Origin: Albula goreensis
Taxonomy: Eukaryota; Chordata; Actinopteri; Albuliformes; Albulidae
Direction of reading: 5' to 3'
NCBI GenBank assembly: GCA_022829145.1
Contig: CM040753.1
Coordinates: 2,599,149 to 2,663,148, forward strand
Length of the DNA stretch: 64,000 nt
The notes under the pieces were generated by a model. The model worked only from the letters and a program-made list of their open reading frames with translations, was not told where the DNA came from and searched no databases. Made by a program: the position numbers and the translations under genes. The first letter of the stretch is position 1, and each line of letters starts with the position of its first letter. This document shows, piece after piece, positions 1 through 53,700 of this stretch.

Positions 1-1518
1 GCTCACCTGATTGGCCCGTTCAGTTTCAGCTGGGTCAGGGTATTTTTTGAGGCTCGTGATTGTCCTGTTTCCCACTGGCGTTGCGTTTCCTGTGGTCAGG
101 AATCTCCCGTTTCTTTCCCAGAACAGAGGGCTGAAAAACCAGGTGGTGGTAGAGGTGGGGGCTGGGGTTCTGGTCGGAGGGGGTTGTCATGGTAACCGCA
201 TAGTTGGGCAGCGTTGCAGTGCTATCGTTTTTCCTGGATTGCCACACAATGCCTGACTGTATGCCCAGGTGCGCTCGGCTCCCTGTGCACCTGCAGAGGT
301 GACACCATCGCCCCATCGCCTTCCCCAAAGTCCCACACACCTGGAGCAGAGTTTTTTTTTCCCTTTTGTCTCTTTATTATTTTCTCACAGAGAGACTGAT
401 ACTTGCGGCGGCCATTTTGAGGTGCTGTCCTTATTACTGCCCAGAGAAAGGAAGGGAGCTGTGTAACTGTCCAAGCTGGGGTTTGTGGTACTGGCCACTT
501 GTCAGCGCTGACTCTTGTGGACTAAAGAAGTGTTGAAATTCATTCCCACGTTTCAAAATTTGCTCACTAAAAATGTTGGAATCTGGGTCAAAGGTCACCC
601 CGATGGGCTTCACTGTCTCAGACATTTGAGTCACTGCCGTTTTTGTACGGGGGAATGCCCTTTTTGTTGTGTTCCGTGTTGGTAGTTCCAACAGTGCCAC
701 ACCACATCGTTAGCTCTTTACGCTCATTTAGCATCATAAGTTTCTGAATGAAGACTAAAAATGTGAATGTAACTTTGGGTCGGTCCGGTCTGATGGACCT
801 GGTTCAGGCTGCAGGTCCATCTTGGAGTTCCTAACACTAGACCAGACTGGGTTTCGTGTGATATACAGCGGCTCCGGCTGGCTCCGTCTGGCTCCGTCTG
901 AGAGTTTCTCCCTGGATTTACGACCGTTCTGTGTATGCTTTGTGATATTTCGCGGAAACACGCCCGCTGTTTTCCTCATGCGGCCATATGGGGCTTTGAA
1001 ATGCATACAGCTATATGTCTGTGATCAAAGGCCGGATCTGATTAACGAAACAATGGAGCATCAGGCCACGTGCACGCTTCGGCCTCTCTGCTTTTCCTCA
1101 TGCATTTTAATCAGAAGCCAGCTCTGAGCGTAACATCACGTGGCACTATGACTGTCATTTTATATGGCTTTTTTTTATCATTTTTCCAATAATTCTTTGT
1201 ATAAGAAATAGTTGCGGGATTGGCAGTTCTGAGCTTAGCTCTGGGGACTTCAGCCTACAGCCCGCGGGCCAATCTGGACCTTTGGGCCCGGCTCACCGGC
1301 TAATAAATCAAATTAATCTGTAATGGAAACACATGGATTTGAGACCCTCTTCTTCTCGAACAGCTCCTGGGTGATGCCCAAGTGCTTCTCATCTTGGATC
1401 AGATTTTCTAGCCAGCCCAAAGCCCAGCCTTATCCAGAGGATCAAAACAAACCGATCCAGGATCTGCATCACTTGGTATAAACTTGGTTCTGCATCTGGT
1501 GGTGCATACACGTTGTCT

Positions 1519-1549
<31 letters not shown>

Positions 1550-2383
1550 GAATTTGTGTGTTGAAGTTTCAAGGGTATCCTTTGAATTGTGTGGAGACAG
1601 CTGAGCAGCTCTTAGAAAGGTCATTTTCACTGTGAAATCCCTGCTTGGTTTCCAAAATTGTGTCTGTCTATCCAAAGTTTTCTAGGCTGACAAAACTGCA
1701 GAGGTCCCAAACGCCCAACCCCCCGCACACATTCCCCAGAAAGCATTGCACAGCAACCTTAGTCCCATTACACAGCAATTCTGCTGCCTTTACCCTTACA
1801 CAATTCTGCCGAGTCACGATTAGGCAGCCTCTCTTACTCAATAACACCCCTCTCCATTGCACTGTGTTTCCCGGTGTTTATGACCTTTCAACCCCCAGAA
1901 TTCCTCTGGCAGTCTAACCAAGTCTTCCCTCCCACTCCCAGCCAACACGATACACTGCACCACCCTCCCAAAAAACCCACTGTTACACAACCTCCAAACA
2001 CCCCCCCCCCCCAGGGCCTTACTCACCCCACCCCCTCAGGGCCTTACTCACCACCACCCCCCAGGGCCTCATTCACCCGCTCCCCCCCAGGCAGTGTACA
2101 TCAGCATTTCCACCTTCCTCCAGCTCTCCACGAGCACCCTGCTGTCGTCCTCTGCCTTTTGTCACAATAGAGCTGCTCGGCTGTTCGGACCTGCTCCTCT
2201 TCTCTCTCCCACGCACAGACACTCTGCACTGTTACACCCCTTTTCCCAGTCACTGCTATGCCCTCTCCTGCACCCTACACAATCACATATGCAACCCCTA
2301 TAATAGCACTGTGCTACGCCCACTCCAGAGCAAATTCAACGCAGCTACGCCCTCCTCAAATCAAACAACACACTGCCGTAGCC

Positions 2384-2626
2384 TCCCTCAATCAGATTCC
2401 ATGCTGCTGAAGTCTCGCCCAATCAGATAACACTCTGCTGAAGTCTCGCCCAATCAGATGCCGCTCTGCTGTAGTCTCACCCAATCATGTGCCACTCTGT
2501 TGAAGCCTCGCCCAATCAGATGCCACTCTGCTGAAGCCTCGCCCAATCAGATGCCACTCTGTTGGAGCCTCGCCCAATAAGATGCCACTCTGTTGGAGCC
2601 TCGTCCAATAAGATACAACTCTGCCA
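2384..2626. repeat. 31-bp tandem repeat with a CCAAT motif in each unit
   Basis: About eight units follow the pattern AGATGCCACTCTGCTGAAGC then CTCGCCCAATC, with a period of 31 bp and moderate divergence. Nearly every unit carries CCCAATCA or CCCAATAA, a CCAAT box core. Confidence 0.85.
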
Positions 2627-3344
2627 TGCTCTCTCCATGCAGGAGCCAGTATCGGCTGTGATCGAGAGAGTAGGATAACATCGTGTATGCCTGTGGAGTG
2701 TCCATCCCTTCTCCTTCAATCCCTCCCTGCCAGGTCATTGTTAAAACAGGAATTTGTTCTCGATCAGCTAACAGGGGTATATAAGGCCTTAAATAAGCGC
2801 CCTAAAGCCGCTCCTCCTCTGTGATGGGCGGAAGGTGTTTGCTCCAGGCTGCTTGCTGGGGACTTGCTTGTTGGTGAGTGTCCTTCCCAGTGCCTCCTCA
2901 GAACAGCATGGCTTTCTGCGGGCTGCCCTGGCCTCTGGTTGTGTGGTCTGATGGCTGGCTCCTCCATGCGGACCGCCTCGTTCTCCAGATGGGTTTTTAT
3001 GTTCTCCAGCTTAGACCTCCCAGACATGAGACCATCTCATTTCTGTAAAAAGGAGAGAAGAGCACGAACAAACTTTCACTCATGTCTGCTTATGCTCACT
3101 ACCTAGCATGTAAAATTTACACTGCATTGGTTGCATCATAGCCTTTTAAAACAGTGAAAGCTGTTATGTTTGCACATTTCCCAAATCACTGTTTATTTAG
3201 GGAATTAATCCTGAGCATCGTCTTAATTCGTACATTTTCTGTAGCTAGTTTGGTATTTTAGCGAACACATTGTGAGTTTCACCCTTTGCCCTGCTTGGTA
3301 TATTTAGCATATTCTTTCCATTCATTTTCAGTTGACTATCACCA

Positions 3345-3545
3345 CGGTATTAGGTTTGGTCAGCGGTCTTGCTGGTGTTTGTTGACTCATAGCTTTTGGT
3401 GTTTGGCTTGGTCAGTTGTCTTTCATGAGGTTGTTGGTTCATAGCTCTTGGTGTTTGGTTTGATCAGTGGTCTTGCCCGTGGTTGTTGGTTTGTAGCTTG
3501 TGGTGTTTGGTTTTGTCAGCAGTCTGGCTGGTGATGGATCCATAT
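3345..3545. repeat. Degenerate ~62-bp tandem repeat (about 3-4 units)
   Basis: Units share TTGGTGTTTGGTTTGGTCAG and GTTGTTGGTTCATAGCTC with drift between copies. No coding signal is seen. Confidence 0.7.
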
Positions 3546-5764
3546 CTCCAGGGCAGATATCTGCATGTTTAGGGATGGGCTGGAATAGATTACTCTCATT
3601 TCTCCAGGGAGCTATCAAAGGCACCAGCTCCGTTTGGGATGGGAACCAAACGATTGTGCAACGGCTAAGGAAATGATTAGATTAGTATAATGAGAGAGAT
3701 AAATGGGGAATTCGACAAGGACACCAGATTTAACACCCTTACGTTTTATTAAATAAGTATCTGGAGATCTATAATAACTGCTGTGACAGGATTTAATGTG
3801 CCATTTGGGGCTGACAAATCCTACAGCTTGGCGGCCTGGTTGTTGTACTGGAGTACTCAATGCATATGGTCTAGTGAGAAGAACGCACCCTACCGGCAGT
3901 CCAACTCATATGGTAGATCCCTTTTGTTTTTGCTTATAGCATAAGAAAACTGTTCCCTCTTTGCAAATTCTTTTTTTCTTTAACAGGGAGGCTTCTCGAA
4001 TCACCATATATATATATATATATAGGAAAGGAGAAGCAGAAGAAAGCACAGCTGTGTTTGAGCACTCTTTCCATTAATGAGGCTAAAGGGCCATGAACTT
4101 TGACCTCCGGATGACTGTAAAGGTGGGGGGGGGGTTGACCTTTCTGTCAGTGAGCCCCCTGTAAAGGACATCATTAGCCCCTCAGGGGGTGTACTGGTGT
4201 ACATGGGGCCGTTTCACACACTGCCTTTCAGACCTCCATCACCCCCGGCCCAGAGACCCTTCCCTGTTAATTCACTCAGCTGTCGATATGATCCAGAGTG
4301 CTGGCATGTATCTGGACAGCCAAGATCTGTCCTCAAGAACAAGGTACTTGTGGGGGTGGGGGGGGGGTTGGGGATTGGGGGTGGGGGTGTTGTTTGGGGT
4401 GGGGCTGGCGGTCAGCGGCGACGGTGGTGGTCCCCTCAGTACTGAGCATTTACATGTCCGGGTTTTGGTCGGCATCTGGAAACAATGTAGAAAAAAAGGT
4501 CCTTTTCTGGCAGATGTCTCAGTAGCCTGTTCAGCTGCTTGGTGAGAGATGAAAACAGTGTCTAGCTGACTCATAAAGTCATGTGACACAAACCCTGGGA
4601 ACATCTCGTACCGTCCTCGCACCATGACGACTGCCAGAGACTGCCATCCCCGCAAGCCTTTTGCCTGATGGCCGCTACACTAGAGTCTCTGCTCCCTGCG
4701 AGAAAACGCCAGATTCACAGAAACGTTAGCTATCGCTGGAGTTTTCAGGTCCACGCTCTTTTTGGTTTTCTCTCCCAGAGGCGGTGCAAGCAGAGAGCTG
4801 CGTTGTGCTGTTTTAGTTCCTTGCAAGGCACACATGACGATCACGCTAGTGGGCAAGGTTTTTGTTGACGTTGGCTCTTAGTTTCACACTTTCAGGAGGC
4901 AGTGTCTCTCACTGCAGAAGTTTAAACCTGACCCCGTTTTTTTCAGAGCATGTTCCCTTTTCTCGCTTCTCTGAACAGGGGTGCGGCGGCTCACGTTCCC
5001 CATCAGGGTTTTTATTCCCCCGTATTCATTTCCACCCGTCCTCTCCTTTTCCCTGTGTAATCGCTACCAGAGGTTGGAGGTGAAAGCACACAGTTTTCTC
5101 CTCTGTCACCAGGTGGCAGTGCTGAGCTCACTTAAAAGTTTCATTATGGGAAACACATTTGCATTCTGTCCCAGGTGCATGTAATTTTCACTCAAAAATA
5201 AGAAAGGTGCTAGCTCAAGAAAAAAAGAACATACCACTTTAGCGCTCCTATTTTCTTAAGCGACCTACTTAACCTGTATTACCTCAGTAAAGATTGCGCT
5301 GTATATAAATAACGATCATAAACTGAAGCCATTTTAAACCCCTGTTCAGAATGGATTCCATGATAATGGGAAACTAAGTTTTCCAAGGAGGGGCAGTTTC
5401 CCTGTTCCAGTCGCATACAGCTGAGGAAAGCCGAGAGGGAGGGAGGGAGACACAGAGGGACAGCGTAGGACCCAACCCTATATCTGTCAGAGGTCTCTGT
5501 ATAATCCAGAGAAGACACTATGTGTGTGTGCAGTGTGGGGTGGCTACTTAGCCTGGCACTTGCTGGGAGGTGTGAGTCTGTGTGCATCTCTCTGTCTCAT
5601 GCGCGCCACGGAAACGCCAGGGGCGCGATCGATGAAATGGTGAGGAGGGAGGTCATGTGATCATGCTTCTCCAGGAATTCCCCATTAGAGCACAGTCAGT
5701 GGAAAAATACCTCATCAAAGAGCTCTGCTGCTGTGACATCATCACAGAGGCGACTGACAGCCTG

Positions 5765-6047
5765 GTGGTGTGTGCGTGTGCGCATGTGCGTGTGTGCGAG
5801 TGTGTGTGTGTGTGGGTCTGTGTGTCTGTGTGTCTGTGTGTGTCTGTGTGTCTGTGTGTCTGTGGGTCTGTGTGTCTGTGTGAGTGTGTGAGTGTGTGAG
5901 TGTGTGAGTGCGTGTGAGTGCGTGAGTGTGTGAGTGTGTGAGTGTGTGAGTGTGTGAGTGTGTGAGTGTGTGAGTGCGTGAGTGCGTGTGTGAGTGTGTG
6001 CGTGTGTGCGTGTGTGCGTGTGTGCGTGTGTGCGTGCGTGTGTCTGT
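5765..6047. repeat. GT-rich compound microsatellite (TGTGTC, TGTGAG, TGTGCG units)
   Basis: About 280 bp shift in blocks from TGTGTCTG to TGTGTGAG to TGTGTGCG. A CA run at 6118-6165 follows after a 70-bp gap. The long His/Thr frame on the minus strand is a by-product. Confidence 0.95.
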
Positions 6048-6115
6048 GTCCCGCTCACTGTTTCACCCCCACCAGGATTCCTTTGGACTCACCTTCAGCA
6101 TCTCAGTACATCTGA

Positions 6116-6156
<41 letters not shown>

Positions 6157-6504
6157 ACACATACATGTGCACACCTGGGGAGAGGAATCTGCTGCGTCCA
6201 TAACAGACTGGAGACATTTCCAGAGCTGAAATTGGTTCCAGATGTGGCGTGGGGGGGGTTGAGCAGCGTGGGGTGCAGGGGCGCGTGCGTTGCAGACGGT
6301 GAAGGTTAGGTTACCGGGGGCACCCAGGATTCGGCAGACATGAAAACAATCCCCTGTCCCCCCATAATGACATCATCGGGTCTCCCTGCTGACTTTCCCC
6401 TTCAAATGAGCCACCCCCCCGGAGAAGGTGAAAGGGGAAGGTATTTGTGCTGGAGCCTGTCCGTCCTTCACTCCAGGGCTCTGTCTGTGGCTTAACAGGG
6501 CACA

Positions 6505-6660
6505 GACTGTGGGCGAGATTCAATCAAACACACTGTGTCACTTTAAGGGGATTTACAATTAAATCAAAACAGACTTAATTCCATTTAAGGGCACATGCTG
6601 CTCTATTTTCGGATGAGGGAAACGCAAATTCAAAAATACATTAATTCTTGTCTCAAATTG
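6505..6660. repeat. Degenerate interspersed repeat, family 'TTCAATCAAA...AACAGACTTA'
   Basis: GAGATTCAATCAAACACA, TCAAAACAGACTTAATTCC and TTAAGGGCACATGCTGCTCT recur, with drift, near 10700-10780, 19155-19275 and 25055-25560 in this window. It appears to be an old short interspersed element; the family could not be named. Confidence 0.5.
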
Positions 6661-7128
6661 AATATAAAATGCTCAGAGAAAATTATGTTGTAAAGTAAAG
6701 GCTGAAAAACTTGTTTTTCTGTCATAGCATCCCTATGTACTCACACAAGAGCACCTGTCCCAGGTGTGGTCCCACAAAAGGCCCGTGACCCTGTCTGTCT
6801 CAGGGCCTCCGCTGACGCACACACACACGCTGCCCGGACCTCTGATTGCTCCAGTTTTTATGTTTTTTGGACTGATTTTGAACTTAGCAGGAGGTAACGC
6901 TTAAAGAGATTTGTCTGCAGACAGTGAAGTTTTGAGATTTTAATATTCCCTAATCCTGTTTAATGAGCACTGCTGTTTTGCCTCTGATGTAATCCAGGGG
7001 ATCTGTCCTTACAGAAGGCAGTGTGAGAACATCTCTGTTATTCCGCTGTCCCAAAATACAATCATCTGTCTCACCAGAATACTACGTACCACCTACAGTG
7101 ATGGACTTTTTGAACTCATTGTGTTTTT

Positions 7129-7130
<2 letters not shown>

Positions 7131-7163
<33 letters not shown>

Positions 7164-7180
7164 TTCTCACTCTCTCTCTC
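7131..7180 (+). repeat. CT microsatellite forming the polypyrimidine tract of the 7189 exon
   Basis: CT repeats run nearly up to the TTTTGTAG acceptor, so the microsatellite doubles as the splice polypyrimidine tract. Confidence 0.85.
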
Positions 7181-7188
7181 TTTTGTAG

Positions 7189-49312
<42,124 letters not shown>

Positions 49313-52300
49313 AGGGGGCGCCGTGTCATCGCAAAAAGGAAAATGACAAACGTGGAAAGTGGGGGAGGGGGGGTTATAGGGAACTTAAGGTATATTTTTA
49401 AAACTTTTTTTCACATCACATACATTTTAGTCCCAGTACGTATTGACTGTCTTGTCCTCTCTTTCGCCCTCTCTCCCTTTCATAGCCTCTCTCTCCCTCT
49501 TCCACAGTCTGCCACTCTTTTTGTTCCTGTCCTTTGTTGTGGTGTTCCTTCATTTATTTGTACAGTATGGATTTCACCTAACAGAGGCCTTCATCTGTTC
49601 TATGCATTGTTTTGGGAAAACCAATTTTCACTCTCAAGCCTTAAAAATGGTGAGCAAAAACAGCCATTAAGTGTATCTGCATGTGTGTTTATCTTCATAA
49701 AATGTGTATGGATACAAAAATGTATTTTTCTCATGTTCATCGATGGCCTTAATTTTCTCTGATCCTTGTGGACTGGCCTTTACTTCCCCTCCACACCCTT
49801 ATGTGGGTGCTTTTGCTTTAACATGCATTAACATTTACCTACATGCAATGCTGCTACGCTGTGTTTTAAAAGAATGAATCCTATACTTACACTAAGTATA
49901 CGCATAGACACACACACACACACACACACAGTCACGTACATATCTGCAATGTAGGTTGAGAAGCAAATGATGTATGCATACACGTGTATACATAGCCGTT
50001 GGGGCAGTACGGCATTTAACATAGTAAATGTCATTAATTCTATGGTGCAAGATTGAAATGGTATGAGCCGCATTAACACAAAGCAGCGTGACAGGATGCA
50101 GGATTAGAAGTTGCCGTTGTAGCAGGGATGTGTGTGTATGCTGTTGTTGTGCCGATGGAGCACAGCGGTGTGTGTGTGTACACTGTCGATGCTGTATGTA
50201 GCAGGGGTGTGTGTGGACTGTATAAGTGTTTTTGCAGGAAGCTGCTGCGCCCCCCAGTGCAGCAGATGATGGAGGGATTAGCATTGATGTAGCGCCCTGA
50301 TGCATTCATCCACAGCCTGTGTGGACTGGAGTCATAGATCACATGAGCTCAGAAAACACAACGCACCGTGACGAACTGTAGGGGGCGCCGCCTTGAGAAC
50401 AGAGTTACGGAATCGGGGACATCGCGTTCTAGAACAGCCCTTCATTCATAAAATGCATGAAGGTAATCGAGTCGCTGTGTGAGTATCAGCAGAGCAAGAG
50501 GTCATGTAACAACAGCACACAAAAAACAAAAGGAACACATAGTTCAACTCCTGGCCTTAGCGCTGAAGGAAAGCAAACGCTTTTCCACTCCTTGTTCTTA
50601 GTGTTAATGATTGGTTATGGAGACCAAACGTTGGTGTCCTCTCATCCGGTTTCCTGAACTCTTAATAAATGTATGAGCGTCTGTGGACTATGCTCCATGT
50701 GCTAACCTCACACCAGTCTGGTGTCTCATTGGCTCTTTGCTGGTCTAAGTTATTATGCTTTTCCTTCCCCCAACCAGCCGTCCACAGCACACCGTATGCA
50801 CCCCGTGATTGCTTCTGTTCTCTCACCTGTCTGCTTTCACTCTCTGTAGAAACAGGGTGACACCTCACACTACCTGGAACCGCTCAAATCTGAACTGGAG
50901 GTGTGTGAGTGGCAGAGGGGCAGGGTAATCTGAGCGCTTACAGTCTTTCCCACTGTGACCTGTCCTGTGTTTTCAGTGTCAGAAATAATATTCTGTTTTT
51001 CTCTCTTAATTTCAATCTGTCTCTGATATCTCCTTCCTCAAGTCACTATAAGAAGGAATGACACCAGCGCACATTCCAAAAAACGGGAAGAGAATGATCT
51101 CTTCTGAACTCTTTATTGGCCACGGTTAAGGAACAGCTGCACAGATTTCACTATCCCAAAGAGCCTCTTCTTCTCTCCCACCCCCTCTGGAGGGCGTTAG
51201 CATCGGGGGGGTGGGAGCTTTGGGGGGGTACACAGGCGGTGGAAAAGGTTTCCCTCCCGCCAGACGCCCCAACCCCAGCTCCAACAGCCTGTTTGTTACC
51301 TCAGGGACTCTGACATTCGAAAGGGGTGAACGGAAGAACACGTTTCCAAAAAGCTGCAAACCGTACATTTTCACATTGTGACATCATCGCCATCGTTGTC
51401 ATGTGATGTCGCCTGATTCTAAGCACCTCCTCTCTTTCTCTCCCAACATGGCCGCTTGGCGTCTCCCCCGGCTGCGCACTACGCTTTGCAGTTTCTGCAA
51501 GCAAAATCATTGCTTGCTTAGAAAAAATATATCTGTACCTTCACCAAAGTTAATGGGAGAATAAGGTATGATTCTGTTTTTAGGTTTATTTATACGTTAT
51601 ATTGCATACAGTACTTTAAATGCCAATTACAGTGCAATCTTCACCTATTTATTTTTAAAAGTTAAAAGATGCGTAGCTATATACTTTTTCCCCTTGTAGC
51701 ATGTTATGTTATTTACTGTTTTGTGTTGATTTATTTTAGATTTATAATTACAGGCCAGCATTCCTATGACCAATAACCTATTTTTTGTTTAATTTGTTGT
51801 TCTTTTTCTTTCTTTTTCATTAATTCGGAATGTGCCGCACATTCAGTGTCAATATCAGTAAAGAAGATGTTTACATGTAGCCAGCAGTGTACTCATCTCC
51901 TTTCAAAACTTATGTTTTATTTTCTTAGAGATGTAGCAAATGTTTAGCCAGGTTATTGTTCTCTGTAATGGAATCTGATTACAGTAACTGAATTTGGTTT
52001 TGCAAAATAGTGTTATGAAACCTATACAATGCTGTCTGCCAAAGCTAAGGCTTGTCCATGTCATTTTACATTTTATATTTAAAGGCTAATGCGAAAAATT
52101 CTCTGTGACACTAGACCATGATATTGCTGTTCTTTGATGTACTTGCTTATTTTGTAAAGTGAAATTAATTGTATAACTTTTTTGGGGAAAAAAAAACTTT
52201 TTAAAAAAACGATTTCACACTGAGAAGAAAAAATCCTGTTTTGTAGGCAAATCATTTTACCCTGTTTTTGTTTGTTTCCTTTTCTTTTGTCATACTGCAA

Positions 52301-53700
52301 TAGAGGACATATCCAGGATTTTGGTTTTATTTTATAATTACATAAAATATGATGGTCATGTGACGTCTAACTGAAGCACTTTCTTTAAAGCGAAACTGTA
52401 ATCTTTATCAAATGTATTATGCTTCAATTAAGAGGGATTTGAAGCCAAACGACACTTCTCATCGCTGTTGTGGGAGTGTTATGGAATCCTCTCTGCAGTT
52501 CATTTGCAGACGTGAACGCCAAAAGGAAGTCAAATGTATGAACGTGTCGTGGATTCTTCAAATTCTTAACGCACCTTTCTGCGCCTCTTTGGCAGATGGG
52601 TTTCTTTAAAGTCCAGAGGGGAACAAAACCCAGGTGTCTGTGAGTTATGGTGCTGAGACAATGAGAGCAATGCAAGATAAGTTCCTTCACCAAACAATAC
52701 ATGGTATCGTTTGTTATATCGTACATAAAAGGGAATCTCCCTCAGCTGACATTTTAATGCAAATGAATTAGACATGACTGGTCTGAACATCAGATCAAGT
52801 ACAGGATATACAAAGAAAGGGATTACCTATTGAGTCTGAGGTACTCTTTAGCAAATTCGCTATCCAGACTCAATAGTGTAGCTACAGATAACACTACCAG
52901 CAAACTAGCAAACTCTAAATGCCAACATTAATGTTATGCAGAAATAAAGTGGTGGCTGGAAATAAAATGGCAGCCGGTCCAGCTGACCTGTCTGTGAAAT
53001 GGTGACTTTGCCAGGCTGCTTTTGCACAACGGAGGAAAAAAATTTTGTGCATGTAATTGAAATTCATCGCTCTGTGATGACTTTTTCTGGGGAATCCATG
53101 AATAATGTGATACTGAATGCGACTGTGTGTATTCTGCTCTGTGATTGGCTGCCCTGAGATTGGCTGCCCTGTGATTGGCTGTCATGGCTGTTGCCTTTGT
53201 CTTCTGGTATCTCAGTGAAATTCATCGCTTTAGGCTGAGGCATGCATAGTTTTTGGTCAGGGAACTTATTTTGCATAATAATGCTAATTCAGCTGAGCCT
53301 CACATTAAAAATCATTTTTTAAAAAATACACTTGTGTTTGTGGGGGAAGAAATGTCTGATTATTTTTTTTCCCATGACAGTAGTTTAAAAAAAAATGAAA
53401 GTTTTTTTTTTTTTTTTTTTCCGTATCAGTACTGCTCCATCCCAGATTTAAAAAAATATATATTTTTTTACCTCAGAAAAAAAACCATTCCAAGTTTTTC
53501 AATGATTCAAAATTTTTAAATAATCTTCCATTTCTTATTGTATTGTAAATTTTTAGACATGCCTTATATAAAATGTGCTGCCATACCAATTGTATAGATT
53601 TTTTTTGCAAATACTACCCTATGTATGTAAAACTAAACTGTATCTGTAGCGTATATGTAATATATTTATGCCCAATAAATGTTTAAATTTTTCTGATATT
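49313..53700 (+). other. FNDC3B: FNDC3B 3' UTR (inferred)
   Basis: The sequence turns AT-rich after 51480, with many T and A runs and no coding similarity. An earlier AATAAA occurs near 50662, but the site at 53674 has the better downstream GT-rich element. FNDC3B is known for a long 3' UTR. The open frame at 49343-49762 has no family match. The exact end is inferred. Confidence 0.6.
53674..53679 (+). terminator. FNDC3B: Likely poly(A) signal of FNDC3B
   Basis: AATAAA is followed 20-40 bp later by TTGTGCTTTTTGTGTGTAG, a GT-rich downstream element. Confidence 0.6.

Larger units (their letters stand above)
1..7188. other. Upstream FNDC3B intron, no exon recognised
   Basis: No reading frame here resembles the N-terminal FNDC3B exons or any other family I know. 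The region holds a poly(A) run near 1508-1550, a C-rich stretch at 1900-2100, tandem arrays at 2384 and 3345, a TA run near 4003, G runs near 4120 and 4355, a GT-rich array at 5765 and a CA run at 6118. It is assigned to an intron because the first exon at 7189 starts inside a codon. Confidence 0.6.

Noticed and set aside
1645-2303. Proline/serine-rich frames that might be the FNDC3B N-terminal region
   Set aside because: They do not match the conserved N-terminal words of the family and lie in C-rich low-complexity DNA without matching splice phases.
49343-49762. 139-codon frame after the FNDC3B stop
   Set aside because: It lies in the likely 3' UTR and shows no family match.
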